Shown here piece by piece: positions 1 through 6,157 of a stretch of 6,157 nt of DNA (within the stretch, counting starts at the first letter, position 1; each line of letters begins with the position of its first letter). Under the pieces are notes generated by a model. That model was not told the DNA's origin and did no database searches. It worked only from the letters and a program-made list of their open reading frames with translations. The DNA is from Vulcanimicrobiota bacterium. GTDB lineage: Bacteria; Vulcanimicrobiota; Vulcanimicrobiia; Eremiobacterales; Eremiobacteraceae. Where the stretch lies: contig JAFANK010000269.1 of assembly GCA_019232725.1 (NCBI GenBank), positions 1-6,157 of the forward strand, given 5' to 3'. The translations under genes were made by a program, and so were the position numbers.

Positions 1-1
1 C

Positions 2-472
2 GCTTATGCTGGCACCGCGAGCAGCACGTTCACTGTGACTGCAAATGTCGTCAAAAACTGCAGCATCAATGCAGCCAACATCAACTTCGGCAGCTACGAT
101 CCGGTCGTCGCCAATGCGACTACCGCGCTCAACATGCCATCCACCGTCACCGTCGCTTGCACGAAGTTGACGGCCGCCCAAGTCGTCATCAACGCGGGCT
201 CGAACTTCGCAGGCTCCGGATGTACGGGTCTTACCACCCGCGCGATGAGCGCAGGCGGTGGCAACTTCCTGTGCTACGACATCTACCAGCCGGGCGCCGG
301 TAACGTTTCTGCGACCACCCAGGTGTGGGGAACGGCGGGTGCCGCCATCTACAACTACACGGCCACGAGCAAAGCGCCCGTGGGATTGGTCGACACAGGG
401 CAAATCCCGCCCGGCCAAGACGTCAATGCGCTGACCTACAACGACTCGGTCATCGCGACGATCAACTTCTAG
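2..472 (+). CDS. SCPU-domain pilus/coat subunit, 5' truncated
   Basis: This is the C-terminal 156 residues of a secreted spore coat U-domain subunit; the start and signal peptide lie left of the window. The frame is open from base 2, so a GTG at 35 is an internal Val codon and not the start. Visible family marks are an N-terminal strand of alternating small/polar and hydrophobic residues (STFTVTANVV), Cys20 followed by the 'FGSYDP' turn, Cys53 in 'VACTKL', an arginine-containing segment, and the C-terminal 'GQIPPGQDVNALTYNDSVIATINF'-like signature (IPPGQ, then Y-N-D, then the closing beta strand). Two further cysteines, Cys74 and Cys91, could form a second disulfide. The 19 residues before Cys20 fit a donor strand that completes a neighbouring subunit, so a polymerising shaft role is inferred. 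The chaperone gene follows after 13 nt, implying cotranscription. The fold assignment is firm; the exact role is inferred. Confidence 0.88.
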   Translation, partial: AYAGTASSTFTVTANVVKNCSINAANINFGSYDPVVANATTALNMPSTVTVACTKLTAAQVVINAGSNFAGSGCTGLTTRAMSAGGGNFLCYDIYQPGAGNVSATTQVWGTAGAAIYNYTATSKAPVGLVDTGQIPPGQDVNALTYNDSVIATINF

Positions 473-485
473 TCACAGAACGCGC

Positions 486-1262
486 ATGGGATCGCCCTCG
501 GGCCGCAGGACGTCGGCCCTCCTCCTCGGCTACATCGTGGCACTCGGCTTTGCCCTCGGCAAAGCCGAGTCCGCGTCAGCGGCCAACATCGCCATTTCAC
601 CAGTCAACATCGATCTCGCGCGCGCCGGGCAAAGCGCGCTCTTGACGCTCACCAACGTGGGCGGCACAACTGTCACCTACTCCCTCGGCGCATACGCATG
701 GGACCAAGGCGAGTCGGGCGTGATGCAGCTCGCAAAAACCGCTGACATCATATTCTTCCCCGAGATGCTGCAACTCGGACCCGGAGAACGGCGCAATGTT
801 CGTATCGGCACGGAACTTGCGCCGGGTGCTGTTGAAAAAACCTACCGCCTTGTGCTGGACGAACTACCCGCGCCGCAGACGAGCCAGCGAGGGCCCGAAG
901 TGCGCGTGCTCACGCGTATTACCATACCGGTCTTCCTCGCTCCCGTTTTGAGTCACGCACAGGCGGACGTCAACGAGGTCGCCGTGCATAAAGGCGCGAT
1001 GGCGTTTCGGATCACCAACGCCGGCAATGTCCACGTGCAGCCACGCCTCACCGTTACCGCGCATGATGCCAACCACCATGTGATCTACGATCTCGGCCCG
1101 CAAACGATCTGGTATATCCTCGCTAGTGGTTTTCGAGACGTCAAGGTCACGTTGCCCGCCAAGACCTGCGCCAGCGTGCGATCGCTGGTCCTTTCGGTCG
1201 AGACGGACACGCTCGTCATCAAGCGCGAGGTTGCCACGCCGCTGGGCGCCTGCCCATCGTGA
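486..1262 (+). CDS. PapD-like periplasmic pilus chaperone (CsuC-type)
   Basis: This 258-residue periplasmic chaperone should bind newly exported SCPU subunits, lend them a beta strand and pass them to the usher encoded next. Residues 1-33 form a Sec signal peptide: Arg7-Arg8, a hydrophobic stretch from about residue 11 to 25, and a likely cleavage after 'SASA'. The N-terminal PapD domain starts at 'ISPVNIDL' and has 'LTLTN', 'YAWDQ', and the family pattern P-x-x-x-x-L-G-P-G-E-R-R-N-V-R at about residues 93-107. 'YRLVLDELP' and 'ITIPVFLAPV' close that domain. The C-terminal domain carries Cys228 and Cys256, which could pair in the periplasm. Length is normal for the family. The ATG at 486 is chosen because it immediately precedes the signal peptide, although no clear Shine-Dalgarno sequence is present. 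A perfect hairpin-forming repeat lies in codons 19-29. The Lys26 and Glu28 it encodes sit unusually close to the hydrophobic core. Confidence 0.92.
   Translation: MGSPSGRRTSALLLGYIVALGFALGKAESASAANIAISPVNIDLARAGQSALLTLTNVGGTTVTYSLGAYAWDQGESGVMQLAKTADIIFFPEMLQLGPGERRNVRIGTELAPGAVEKTYRLVLDELPAPQTSQRGPEVRVLTRITIPVFLAPVLSHAQADVNEVAVHKGAMAFRITNAGNVHVQPRLTVTAHDANHHVIYDLGPQTIWYILASGFRDVKVTLPAKTCASVRSLVLSVETDTLVIKREVATPLGACPS
542..570 (+). repeat. 13-bp perfect inverted repeat in chaperone signal-peptide codons
   Basis: The left arm ACTCGGCTTTGCC (542-554) and right arm GGCAAAGCCGAGT (558-570) are exact reverse complements separated by three bases (CTC). In mRNA this is a tight 13-bp stem with a triloop, 56-84 nt downstream of the chaperone ATG. 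The same stretch is also an imperfect direct repeat: CTCGGCTTTGCC (543-554) is followed directly by CTCGGCAAAGCC (555-566), encoding L-G-F-A then L-G-K-A. No T-run follows on either strand, so it is not a normal intrinsic terminator. Whether it acts on translation or is only a mutational footprint cannot be told from the sequence. Confidence 0.9.
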
Positions 1263-1265
1263 TCG

Positions 1266-4082
1266 GTGCTTGTCGGCATGCCATCGCCTGGCGGTTCTGA
1301 AAAGACTCAAGCGCGCAGAGCAAAACTCGCCCGACTCGTCACGCTTGTCGCAGTGCTCTTGGTGCTCTTGTGCGTACCGCTCGCGCTCGATCTCTTTCCA
1401 GGCCACGAGCGCGGCCACAGTAGCCACCATGGTCAACCTGCGAGGCTCACAGGTCACCATGGACTCTCCCGGTTGGCTCATCGAATGCACCGGGCAACCA
1501 ACGTGCGTACCCGACGGACTGCCCATCGGTACGCACCACGAGCAGCAACTAGCGTTGCACTGACCATGCGAGCCACAAGCGATGACGATGACGCAGGTTG
1601 CGGCGGCCCGCCGCTGGCTCGCAGCCGTCAAACCAGTGCACACCCTGCACCGAACGCCGCCACCGCAGCAAGCATTACGGAGGCTATTTCATCACTCTCG
1701 GCTTCACCGCATGGCGCACATCCAACAACGCAGCACAAGCCTTCGCGTACCTCCCGTAGCGTAAGCCACTTCCACGCGCCCAACGCTTATCAGACGCACG
1801 ACGTGATCGCGCCAAACGCAGGCGCGCCGTCTCATACGCCGGAGACTGAGCGTGCTTTCCTCAACTTGACTATCAACGGCATCGATGCGGGCCAGGTGCT
1901 GGCAGTCGTCAAGCCTAGCGGCGATGTCCTCGTACCTTTGGCGCCGCTCGCCGGTGCAGGCTTACACGTCAGTGTCCCCACCACGAATGTGGACGGCACA
2001 CCCTACGTCTCGCTGCGTGCCCTCGCGCCACAAACCGCGTTCAGCTTCGACCAGCGCGCCCTGAGCTTGGACGTGACAGCACAGACGAGTCAACTCACGG
2101 CACAAACACTCAACCTCGAGTATGGAGCGCCGCCGGATATCACGCATTCGACTGCCCCGAGCGCCTTTTTCAACTATGCACTCAACTGGGTGAACTACAA
2201 ACAGCTCAGCGAATTTTCGGAGTTGGGCGTGAGTTCGAGGGGCAACCTCTACTATTCAGGTTTTTCCTTCCAACCCAACGGCTCGTTCGTACGAGGACTC
2301 ACCAACGCCACCTTCGACAACCCAGCACACATGAAACGGTGGATCGTTGGTGACTCATTTGCATCGGGTGGGTTGCTCGGTGGCAACACGTTCATCGGCG
2401 GTGTGACCGTGCAGCGAGATTTCGGGCTGAACCCGTATTTTATCCAGTACCCTGGTGTCGCAATCTCCGGTCAAGCGCTGACACCGTCGACTGCGCAGGT
2501 GTATGTAAACGGCCATCTTGTCAGCACGCAACCGGTCGCGCCAGGGCGTTTTGACATCACCAATATCCCCGTCGTCGCTGGAGGCGGCAATGCGCAGGTT
2601 GTCGTTCGCGACGCATTCGGCCGCACGCAGACGCTCACCTCAAACTACTACTACGCGACCTCGGTCCTAGGCCGCGGCATCTCCGATTACAGCTACAGTC
2701 TTGGCTCCCAACGCTCGGACGTCGGTACCGCGAGCTTTGACTATGGGCCGGCCGTGTTCGTGGGGCAAGAGCGTGTCGGCATCACGAATTGGTTCACGGG
2801 TGGCGGGCGCCTGGATGCGGCCTCCGGCCTCGTGAGCGGAGGCCCGACAGCAGCATTTCGTCTTGGCCACGGTCAGCTGGGAATGCAGGCCGCTATGAGC
2901 GCGGACAAAGGCGGTGGCGGTGGCGCGGGCGAGCTCGACTACAGCTATGAAAACCGGTTCGTCACGTATGGGGGCAGTCTCGTGGCGGTGAGCCCGCATT
3001 ATGCCACGGCGAGTTTGCCGAGCACGGCGAATCGCACGACGAGTCTTGCGACGGTGTTCACCGGATTTCAGGTTGGCGTGAACGCGAGCGTGCAACTCAG
3101 CTATACGGCCAGTCAGATGCGCGACACCGGCAGAGAGAACATTGCCGCGCTGACTGGTTCGGTTCACCTCACCCGTAAGCTCGATCTGCTCGTCAACGCT
3201 GACGACACGTTTACGGGAGTAACCGGCTCAACCCGGCAATACTTCCTCGGTGTGACCTACCAGCTCGGTCCGGAAACCCTTGCAACGATTTCCGGGCAGG
3301 GCGGAACAGGCGGTGCAGGTACAGGCGTCGCGCTCAATCGGTCGCTGCCGCTGGGAACGGGGTACGGCTACTTGCTGTCACACGGCACGGGCTCGGAGAT
3401 TACGGACGAGGACTACGTTCAAGCGCAAACGAGTTTTGGATTCTACCAAGCTTCCTATCTTGGCGAACATGGATCCAGTCAGAGCGACCTGCTCGCATCG
3501 GGCGGTCTTGTCGACGCGGGCGACGGTGTCATGATCACCCGCCCGGTCGATGACGGCTTTGCGGTCATCGAAGTGCCTGGGCTTCGTGGTGTGCGCGGGT
3601 ACTATAACAACCAAATCGTCGGCAAGACCGACGGTCGCGGTCGATTGCTCGTACCGAACGTGCTCTCGTATTATGGCAATAAGGTCGAGATCTCAGATCA
3701 AGACGTGCCCATCGATTACAGCATCGAGTCAACCGAAGAAACCGTTTCCCCGCCGTATCGGGGCGGCGTGCTCGCGCGGTTTCCAGTGCAACGTGTCGCC
3801 GCGGTCACGGGTGAGGTCGTCGTCGGCGACCACCCGAGCAGTGTTATTCCCTCATTCGCGCAGCTGCGTGTCGCTGTCAATGGCAAACGCCAGGTGTCGG
3901 AGCTCAACGCCGACGGCCGATTTTACATCGAAGACGTCTCGCCGGGCCGCTACACGGCGCAGGTCGACTATCCCGACGGTTCGTGCGAATTCTCGCTGGT
4001 CGTTCCGAAGCTGCATGGCGCGGTCACCGAGCTCGGCCGCGTCCCGTGTCTCCCGCGCCAAGTCGGAGCTGCGACGCCATGA
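1266..4082 (+). CDS. Outer-membrane usher (FimD/CsuD family) with long N-terminal extension
   Basis: The usher forms the outer-membrane pore that receives chaperone-subunit complexes, catalyses donor-strand exchange and secretes the fibre. Reading from GTG 1266 (938 aa) or ATG 1278 (934 aa), the order is: a basic N-terminus with a hydrophobic segment at about residues 22-42; an atypical His/Arg/Ser/Thr/Pro-rich stretch to about residue 195; the usher N-terminal domain ('FLNLTINGID', from 198); a beta-barrel from about residue 300 with 'WIVGDSFASGGLLGG'; a plug/middle region at about 395-460 ('YPGVAISGQA', 'VYVNGHLV', 'VAPGRFDI', 'VVVRDAFGR'); the rest of the barrel; and a C-terminal region from about 754 ('VDDGFAVIEVPG', 'VPNVLSYYGN') with a likely disulfide pair Cys907/Cys928. 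Neither start has a good Shine-Dalgarno. ATG 1278 is about as likely as GTG 1266. Family assignment is secure from residue 198 on; the first 195 codons may contain frameshifts. Confidence 0.9.
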   Translation: MLVGMPSPGGSEKTQARRAKLARLVTLVAVLLVLLCVPLALDLFPGHERGHSSHHGQPARLTGHHGLSRLAHRMHRATNVRTRRTAHRYAPRAATSVALTMRATSDDDDAGCGGPPLARSRQTSAHPAPNAATAASITEAISSLSASPHGAHPTTQHKPSRTSRSVSHFHAPNAYQTHDVIAPNAGAPSHTPETERAFLNLTINGIDAGQVLAVVKPSGDVLVPLAPLAGAGLHVSVPTTNVDGTPYVSLRALAPQTAFSFDQRALSLDVTAQTSQLTAQTLNLEYGAPPDITHSTAPSAFFNYALNWVNYKQLSEFSELGVSSRGNLYYSGFSFQPNGSFVRGLTNATFDNPAHMKRWIVGDSFASGGLLGGNTFIGGVTVQRDFGLNPYFIQYPGVAISGQALTPSTAQVYVNGHLVSTQPVAPGRFDITNIPVVAGGGNAQVVVRDAFGRTQTLTSNYYYATSVLGRGISDYSYSLGSQRSDVGTASFDYGPAVFVGQERVGITNWFTGGGRLDAASGLVSGGPTAAFRLGHGQLGMQAAMSADKGGGGGAGELDYSYENRFVTYGGSLVAVSPHYATASLPSTANRTTSLATVFTGFQVGVNASVQLSYTASQMRDTGRENIAALTGSVHLTRKLDLLVNADDTFTGVTGSTRQYFLGVTYQLGPETLATISGQGGTGGAGTGVALNRSLPLGTGYGYLLSHGTGSEITDEDYVQAQTSFGFYQASYLGEHGSSQSDLLASGGLVDAGDGVMITRPVDDGFAVIEVPGLRGVRGYYNNQIVGKTDGRGRLLVPNVLSYYGNKVEISDQDVPIDYSIESTEETVSPPYRGGVLARFPVQRVAAVTGEVVVGDHPSSVIPSFAQLRVAVNGKRQVSELNADGRFYIEDVSPGRYTAQVDYPDGSCEFSLVVPKLHGAVTELGRVPCLPRQVGAATP
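1404..1847 (+). other. Atypical His/Arg-rich and linker-like extension of the usher
   Basis: Usher precursors normally pass from signal peptide to the N-terminal domain with little between. Here about 148 codons intervene. The first third, in the usher frame, is rich in His and Arg and reads unlike a folded or secreted domain. The later part ('SDDDDAG', then Ala/Pro/Ser/Thr/His-rich) resembles a disordered linker. By hand count over 1404-1562, GC at the usher frame's third codon position is only about 53%, while its first position is about 74%. That pattern would suit a frame shifted by +1, which stays open to a TGA at 1561-1563. From about 1770 the usher frame regains a high GC third position. 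The segment may be a genuine extension or contain compensating indels. Confidence 0.5.
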
Positions 4083-4561
4083 ACGTGCGATGGCAGCTCT
4101 GTCGCATCGCAGGTGTTGTTGCTCTCCTCGTCGCCGCTTCCCAGCTCCCGGCGACCGCCGACCCGGACTTTTGTGTTTTCAACGTGATCACCGGCGTCGC
4201 TTTCGGCAACTACGACGTCTTGAACCCAGCGCAGACGACTATGAACGGTACGATCAGCTATTCGTGCTTCAAGTTTCCGGCCGCTGGTGAAACCGTGTTC
4301 ATCACGTTGAGTCGCGGCAACGCGCCGACGTATTCGCCGCGCTACATGCTCAGCGGCGCCGTTCATCTCAACTACAACCTGTATCTCGATGCCGGTCTTA
4401 CGAAGATCTGGGGCAATGGTACCGGCGGCTCGTCGCAGTTCTCGAAGCTCACGCTCAATGGCGTCGTCGTGCCGGTGACCATCTACGGCGCGATTCCCGC
4501 GGGCCAAGACGTCACCCCAGGCGCGTATAACGATACGATCACCGTTACCATCAACTGGTAA
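4079..4561 (+). CDS. SCPU-domain subunit, probable terminal (tip) subunit
   Basis: This complete 160-residue secreted protein has one spore coat U domain. Residues 1-27 are a clear signal peptide: Arg4 and Arg9, a hydrophobic core 'IAGVVALLVAA', and cleavage predicted after Ala-Thr-Ala at 25-27. The mature protein begins 'DPDFC', with the domain's first cysteine at Cys32, followed by 'VAFGNYDVLNP', Cys63 in 'SYSCFKF', 'YNLYLDAG..KIWGNGTGG', 'VTIYGAIPAGQDV' and the closing 'GAYNDTITVTINW', all typical of the family. Only four residues precede Cys32 in the mature form, so there is no room for a donor strand. A tip or terminating subunit is therefore inferred. Unlike CsuE-type tip adhesins it has a single domain. 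The start ATG overlaps the usher stop (ATGA, 4079-4082), suggesting translational coupling. An in-frame upstream start at 3983 lies inside the usher and would bury the signal peptide. Confidence 0.9.
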   Translation: MNVRWQLCRIAGVVALLVAASQLPATADPDFCVFNVITGVAFGNYDVLNPAQTTMNGTISYSCFKFPAAGETVFITLSRGNAPTYSPRYMLSGAVHLNYNLYLDAGLTKIWGNGTGGSSQFSKLTLNGVVVPVTIYGAIPAGQDVTPGAYNDTITVTINW

Positions 4562-4597
4562 GCAAGCTGCGCTTTTAGTGCGGGAAAGGCGGGGAAC

Positions 4598-4611
4598 TTC
4601 GGCGCGCCGAA
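4598..4611. repeat. 14-bp perfect palindrome upstream of leuC
   Basis: TTCGGCGCGCCGAA is a perfect palindrome in the 90-nt gap between the pilus operon and leuC, ending 40 nt before the leuC ATG. GGG at 4592-4594 and CCC at 4612-4614 could extend a hairpin across a three-base bulge. No T-run follows, so an intrinsic terminator is unlikely. An operator for a dimeric regulator, or chance in GC-rich DNA, are both possible. No confident -35/-10 promoter was recognised in this gap. Confidence 0.4.
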
Positions 4612-4639
4612 CCCTGCCTATTCACGTCACGCCGCTTTC

Positions 4640-4643
4640 GGAG
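4640..4643 (+). promoter_or_regulatory. Shine-Dalgarno site of leuC
   Basis: GGAG lies eight bases before the ATG at 4652, a normal spacing, and supports that start. It is the only clear Shine-Dalgarno site before a complete gene in this window; the pilus genes have none this good. Confidence 0.7.
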
Positions 4644-4651
4644 TACCTCGC

Positions 4652-5938
4652 ATGGCTCGCCCGATGACCCTAACCGAAAAGATTCTCGCCGCCCACGCAG
4701 GCCGCGCTGACGTCAGCCCGGGCGACATCATCTCGATCGACCTGGACCTCGTCATGGCGAACGAGCTGTCGGCTGCCGTCGCTATCACCGAGTTCCGCAA
4801 AATCAAAGGCGCGACTAAGGTTTGGGATCCCGACAAGATCGCGCTCGTGCCAAGTCACTTCACGCCCAACAAGGATATTGCGACCGCGACGCTCTCCAAG
4901 ATGATGCGCGATTTTGCAGAAGAGCAACGCATCAAGAACTATTTTGAGGTCGGGCGTGGCGGCATCGAGCACGTCGTCTTGCCGGAGAACGGTATGGTAG
5001 GGCCGGGCGAGACGATCATCGGCGGCGACAGCCACACGACGACGTATGGCGGTCTTGGAGCGTTTGCAACCGGAGTCGGTTCGACTGACATCGCGGCGGC
5101 ATTCGCGATCGGCGAGATGTGGCTGCGCGTGCCGCCGACCACGAAGGTTATCTACGAAGGAACGCTGCGGCCATACGTAGCGGCCAAAGACCTCATCCTC
5201 GCCACGATCGGTCGCATCGGCGTTGACGGGGCTATCTACGGCGCGCTTGAATTCACGGGTCCCGTCGTCAAGGAGCTGCCGATCAGCGGACGATTTACGA
5301 TGGCGAACATGTCCATCGAGGCTGGAGCGAAGAACGGTATCTTCCCCGTTGATGCAACGACCGAAGCCTACTGCGCGGCGGTGGGCAAGAAGAACTACAC
5401 CGTATATCACGCCGATAAGGATGCGACCTACGCAGGTGAAGTCGTCATCGATTGCACGCACATCGAACCCCAAGTGGCTATCCCGTGGCTGCCTGAGAAT
5501 ACGAAGAACGCTTCCCAACTCAACGACATCGAGGTGCATCAAGCCGTGATCGGCACCTGCACGAACGGTCGGATCGAAGACATGCGCCAAGCCGCGGAGA
5601 TACTCAAAGGTCGAAAAGTGCACCCGCGCGTGCGAGCGATCGTCATCCCGGGGAGCCAGAAGGTCTATTTGCAATGTATCAAAGAGGGTCTGACCGAGAT
5701 CTTCATCGAGGCGGGTTGCGTCGTGTCGACGCCCACCTGTGGCCCGTGCGTCGGCGGCCACATGGGTGTGCTCACCGAAGGCGAGCGGTGTATCTCGACA
5801 ACCAATAGGAATTTCCGCGGCCGCATGGGTCACGTGAAGAGTGAAGTGTATCTCACGGGGCCTTATGTCGCCGCGGCATCGGCTGTGGCCGGACATATCG
5901 CCGGCCCAGAACAGCTGGACAAGCTGGTGGCTGCGTGA
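4652..5938 (+). CDS. leuC: 3-isopropylmalate dehydratase large subunit
   Basis: LeuC with LeuD makes the cytoplasmic [4Fe-4S] isopropylmalate isomerase, which converts 2-isopropylmalate to 3-isopropylmalate in leucine biosynthesis. The 428-residue protein shows the aconitase-superfamily marks in order: 'NKDIATA' near residue 73, 'GGDSHTTTYGGLGAFATGVGSTD' with Gly-Asp-Ser-His-Thr at 125-129, and the three cluster cysteines Cys303 ('GTCTNGR'), Cys363 and Cys366 ('TCGPCVGGHMG'). All expected ligands are present and the gene looks intact. The length matches the shorter, roughly 420-residue LeuC class found in many bacteria and archaea, which is shorter than the ~466-residue enterobacterial form. 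That class also includes homoaconitase-like and related dehydratases, so the substrate rests on family and the adjacent leuD. The start is supported by GGAG eight bases upstream. The stop overlaps the leuD GTG start. Confidence 0.93.
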   Translation: MARPMTLTEKILAAHAGRADVSPGDIISIDLDLVMANELSAAVAITEFRKIKGATKVWDPDKIALVPSHFTPNKDIATATLSKMMRDFAEEQRIKNYFEVGRGGIEHVVLPENGMVGPGETIIGGDSHTTTYGGLGAFATGVGSTDIAAAFAIGEMWLRVPPTTKVIYEGTLRPYVAAKDLILATIGRIGVDGAIYGALEFTGPVVKELPISGRFTMANMSIEAGAKNGIFPVDATTEAYCAAVGKKNYTVYHADKDATYAGEVVIDCTHIEPQVAIPWLPENTKNASQLNDIEVHQAVIGTCTNGRIEDMRQAAEILKGRKVHPRVRAIVIPGSQKVYLQCIKEGLTEIFIEAGCVVSTPTCGPCVGGHMGVLTEGERCISTTNRNFRGRMGHVKSEVYLTGPYVAAASAVAGHIAGPEQLDKLVAA

Positions 5939-6157
5939 TCCTCAAAGGCACGGCACACAAGTACGGGAAGAACGTCGACACGGATGTCATCATCCCGGGC
6001 AGATATTGCAACCTCATCGATCCGGTCGAACTCGGCAAACACGCATTGGAAGACCTCGATGCCGGCTTTGTCAAAAAAGCAAAACCCGGCGACCTGATCG
6101 TGGCCGACACGAATTTCGGCTGCGGCTCGTCGCGCGAGGTCGCAGCCGTCGCGCTCA
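5935..6157 (+). CDS. leuD: 3-isopropylmalate dehydratase small subunit, 3' truncated
   Basis: The first 74 codons of LeuD, the swivel-domain partner of LeuC, run off the right end of the window. The likely start is GTG at 5935, whose last bases form the leuC stop (GTGA, 5935-5938), implying translational coupling and a 1:1 complex. The reading 'GTAHKYGKNVDTDVIIPGRY' is the characteristic N-terminus, followed by 'LGKHALEDLD', 'KPGDLIVADTNFGCGSSRE'. The conserved Gly-Ser-Ser-Arg-Glu substrate-binding loop is at residues 64-68. Val69 follows, where many LeuD proteins have His. The loop that distinguishes isopropylmalate from homoaconitate is not reliably within the visible part. A full protein of about 165 residues would be expected from this N-terminus, so a little over half is missing. 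Confidence 0.9.
   Translation, partial: MILKGTAHKYGKNVDTDVIIPGRYCNLIDPVELGKHALEDLDAGFVKKAKPGDLIVADTNFGCGSSREVAAVAL

Noticed and set aside
35..37. GTG at 35 as the start of the first SCPU gene
   Set aside because: The frame is open to the window edge and the residues before it fit the N-terminal strand of the mature subunit; starting at GTG would remove the signal peptide.
1606..1620. GCGGCGG/CCGCCGC short palindrome in the usher extension
   Set aside because: It is short and made only of G and C in Gly/Pro codons, as expected by chance in this composition.
864..1643. Minus-strand open frame of 259 codons across the chaperone end and usher start
   Set aside because: It overlaps the supported chaperone; its translation is rich in Cys and Arg, and its charged stretch is just the complement of the usher's hydrophobic segment.
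1582..1764. Small plus-strand open frame of 60 codons within the usher extension
   Set aside because: It has no ribosome binding site and no recognisable family, and the third-position composition does not single it out over the usher frame.
3550..4290. 246-codon plus-strand frame across the usher/second-subunit junction
   Set aside because: Its Ser/Arg-rich translation has no domain features and it overlaps two well-supported genes in other frames.
4560..4577. Possible intrinsic terminator just after the second SCPU gene (AAGC/GCTT stem, then T's)
   Set aside because: The stem is only four base pairs and the T-run is short, too weak to call.
4670..5896. Long open frame of 408 codons on the minus strand, antisense to leuC
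   Set aside because: It lies wholly inside a well-supported leuC, has an Arg/His/Asp-rich translation with no recognisable motif, and is the expected shadow of GC-rich codon usage.

Overview
The window holds two unrelated operon fragments, both read left to right. The left two thirds (2-4561) is a chaperone-usher pilus or surface-coat operon of the spore coat protein U (SCPU, Csu-like) class. It contains the 3' part of an SCPU-domain subunit, a PapD-like periplasmic chaperone, an outer-membrane usher and a second, complete SCPU-domain subunit. The right third (4652-6157) begins a leucine biosynthesis operon: a complete leuC and the first 74 codons of leuD, cut by the window end.

The genes are packed tightly: a 13-nt gap between subunit and chaperone, 3 or 15 nt between chaperone and usher depending on the usher start, an ATGA overlap between usher and second subunit, a 90-nt non-coding gap, then a GTGA overlap between leuC and leuD. 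In the pilus set, the chaperone would hold the Sec-exported subunits in the periplasm and deliver them to the usher, which secretes and polymerises them by donor-strand exchange. The first subunit has a long N-terminal strand before its first cysteine and suits a polymerising shaft subunit. The second has almost none and suits a terminal (tip) subunit. The order resembles Acinetobacter csu and Myxococcus mcu loci in reduced form.

An usher requires an outer membrane, so the organism is a diderm. The sequence is fairly GC-rich with GC-rich third codon positions, and LeuC is of the roughly 420-residue type common outside the enterobacteria. The lineage cannot be fixed from the sequence alone. 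A less-studied diderm phylum or Myxococcota would fit, but this is a low-confidence guess.

The two oddest places are a perfect 13-bp inverted repeat in the signal-peptide codons of the chaperone, and the first ~195 codons of the usher. The latter carry a His/Arg-rich extension whose base composition by codon position suggests another reading frame between about 1404 and 1560. No RNA genes, CRISPR arrays, insertion sequences or convincing intrinsic terminators were seen.
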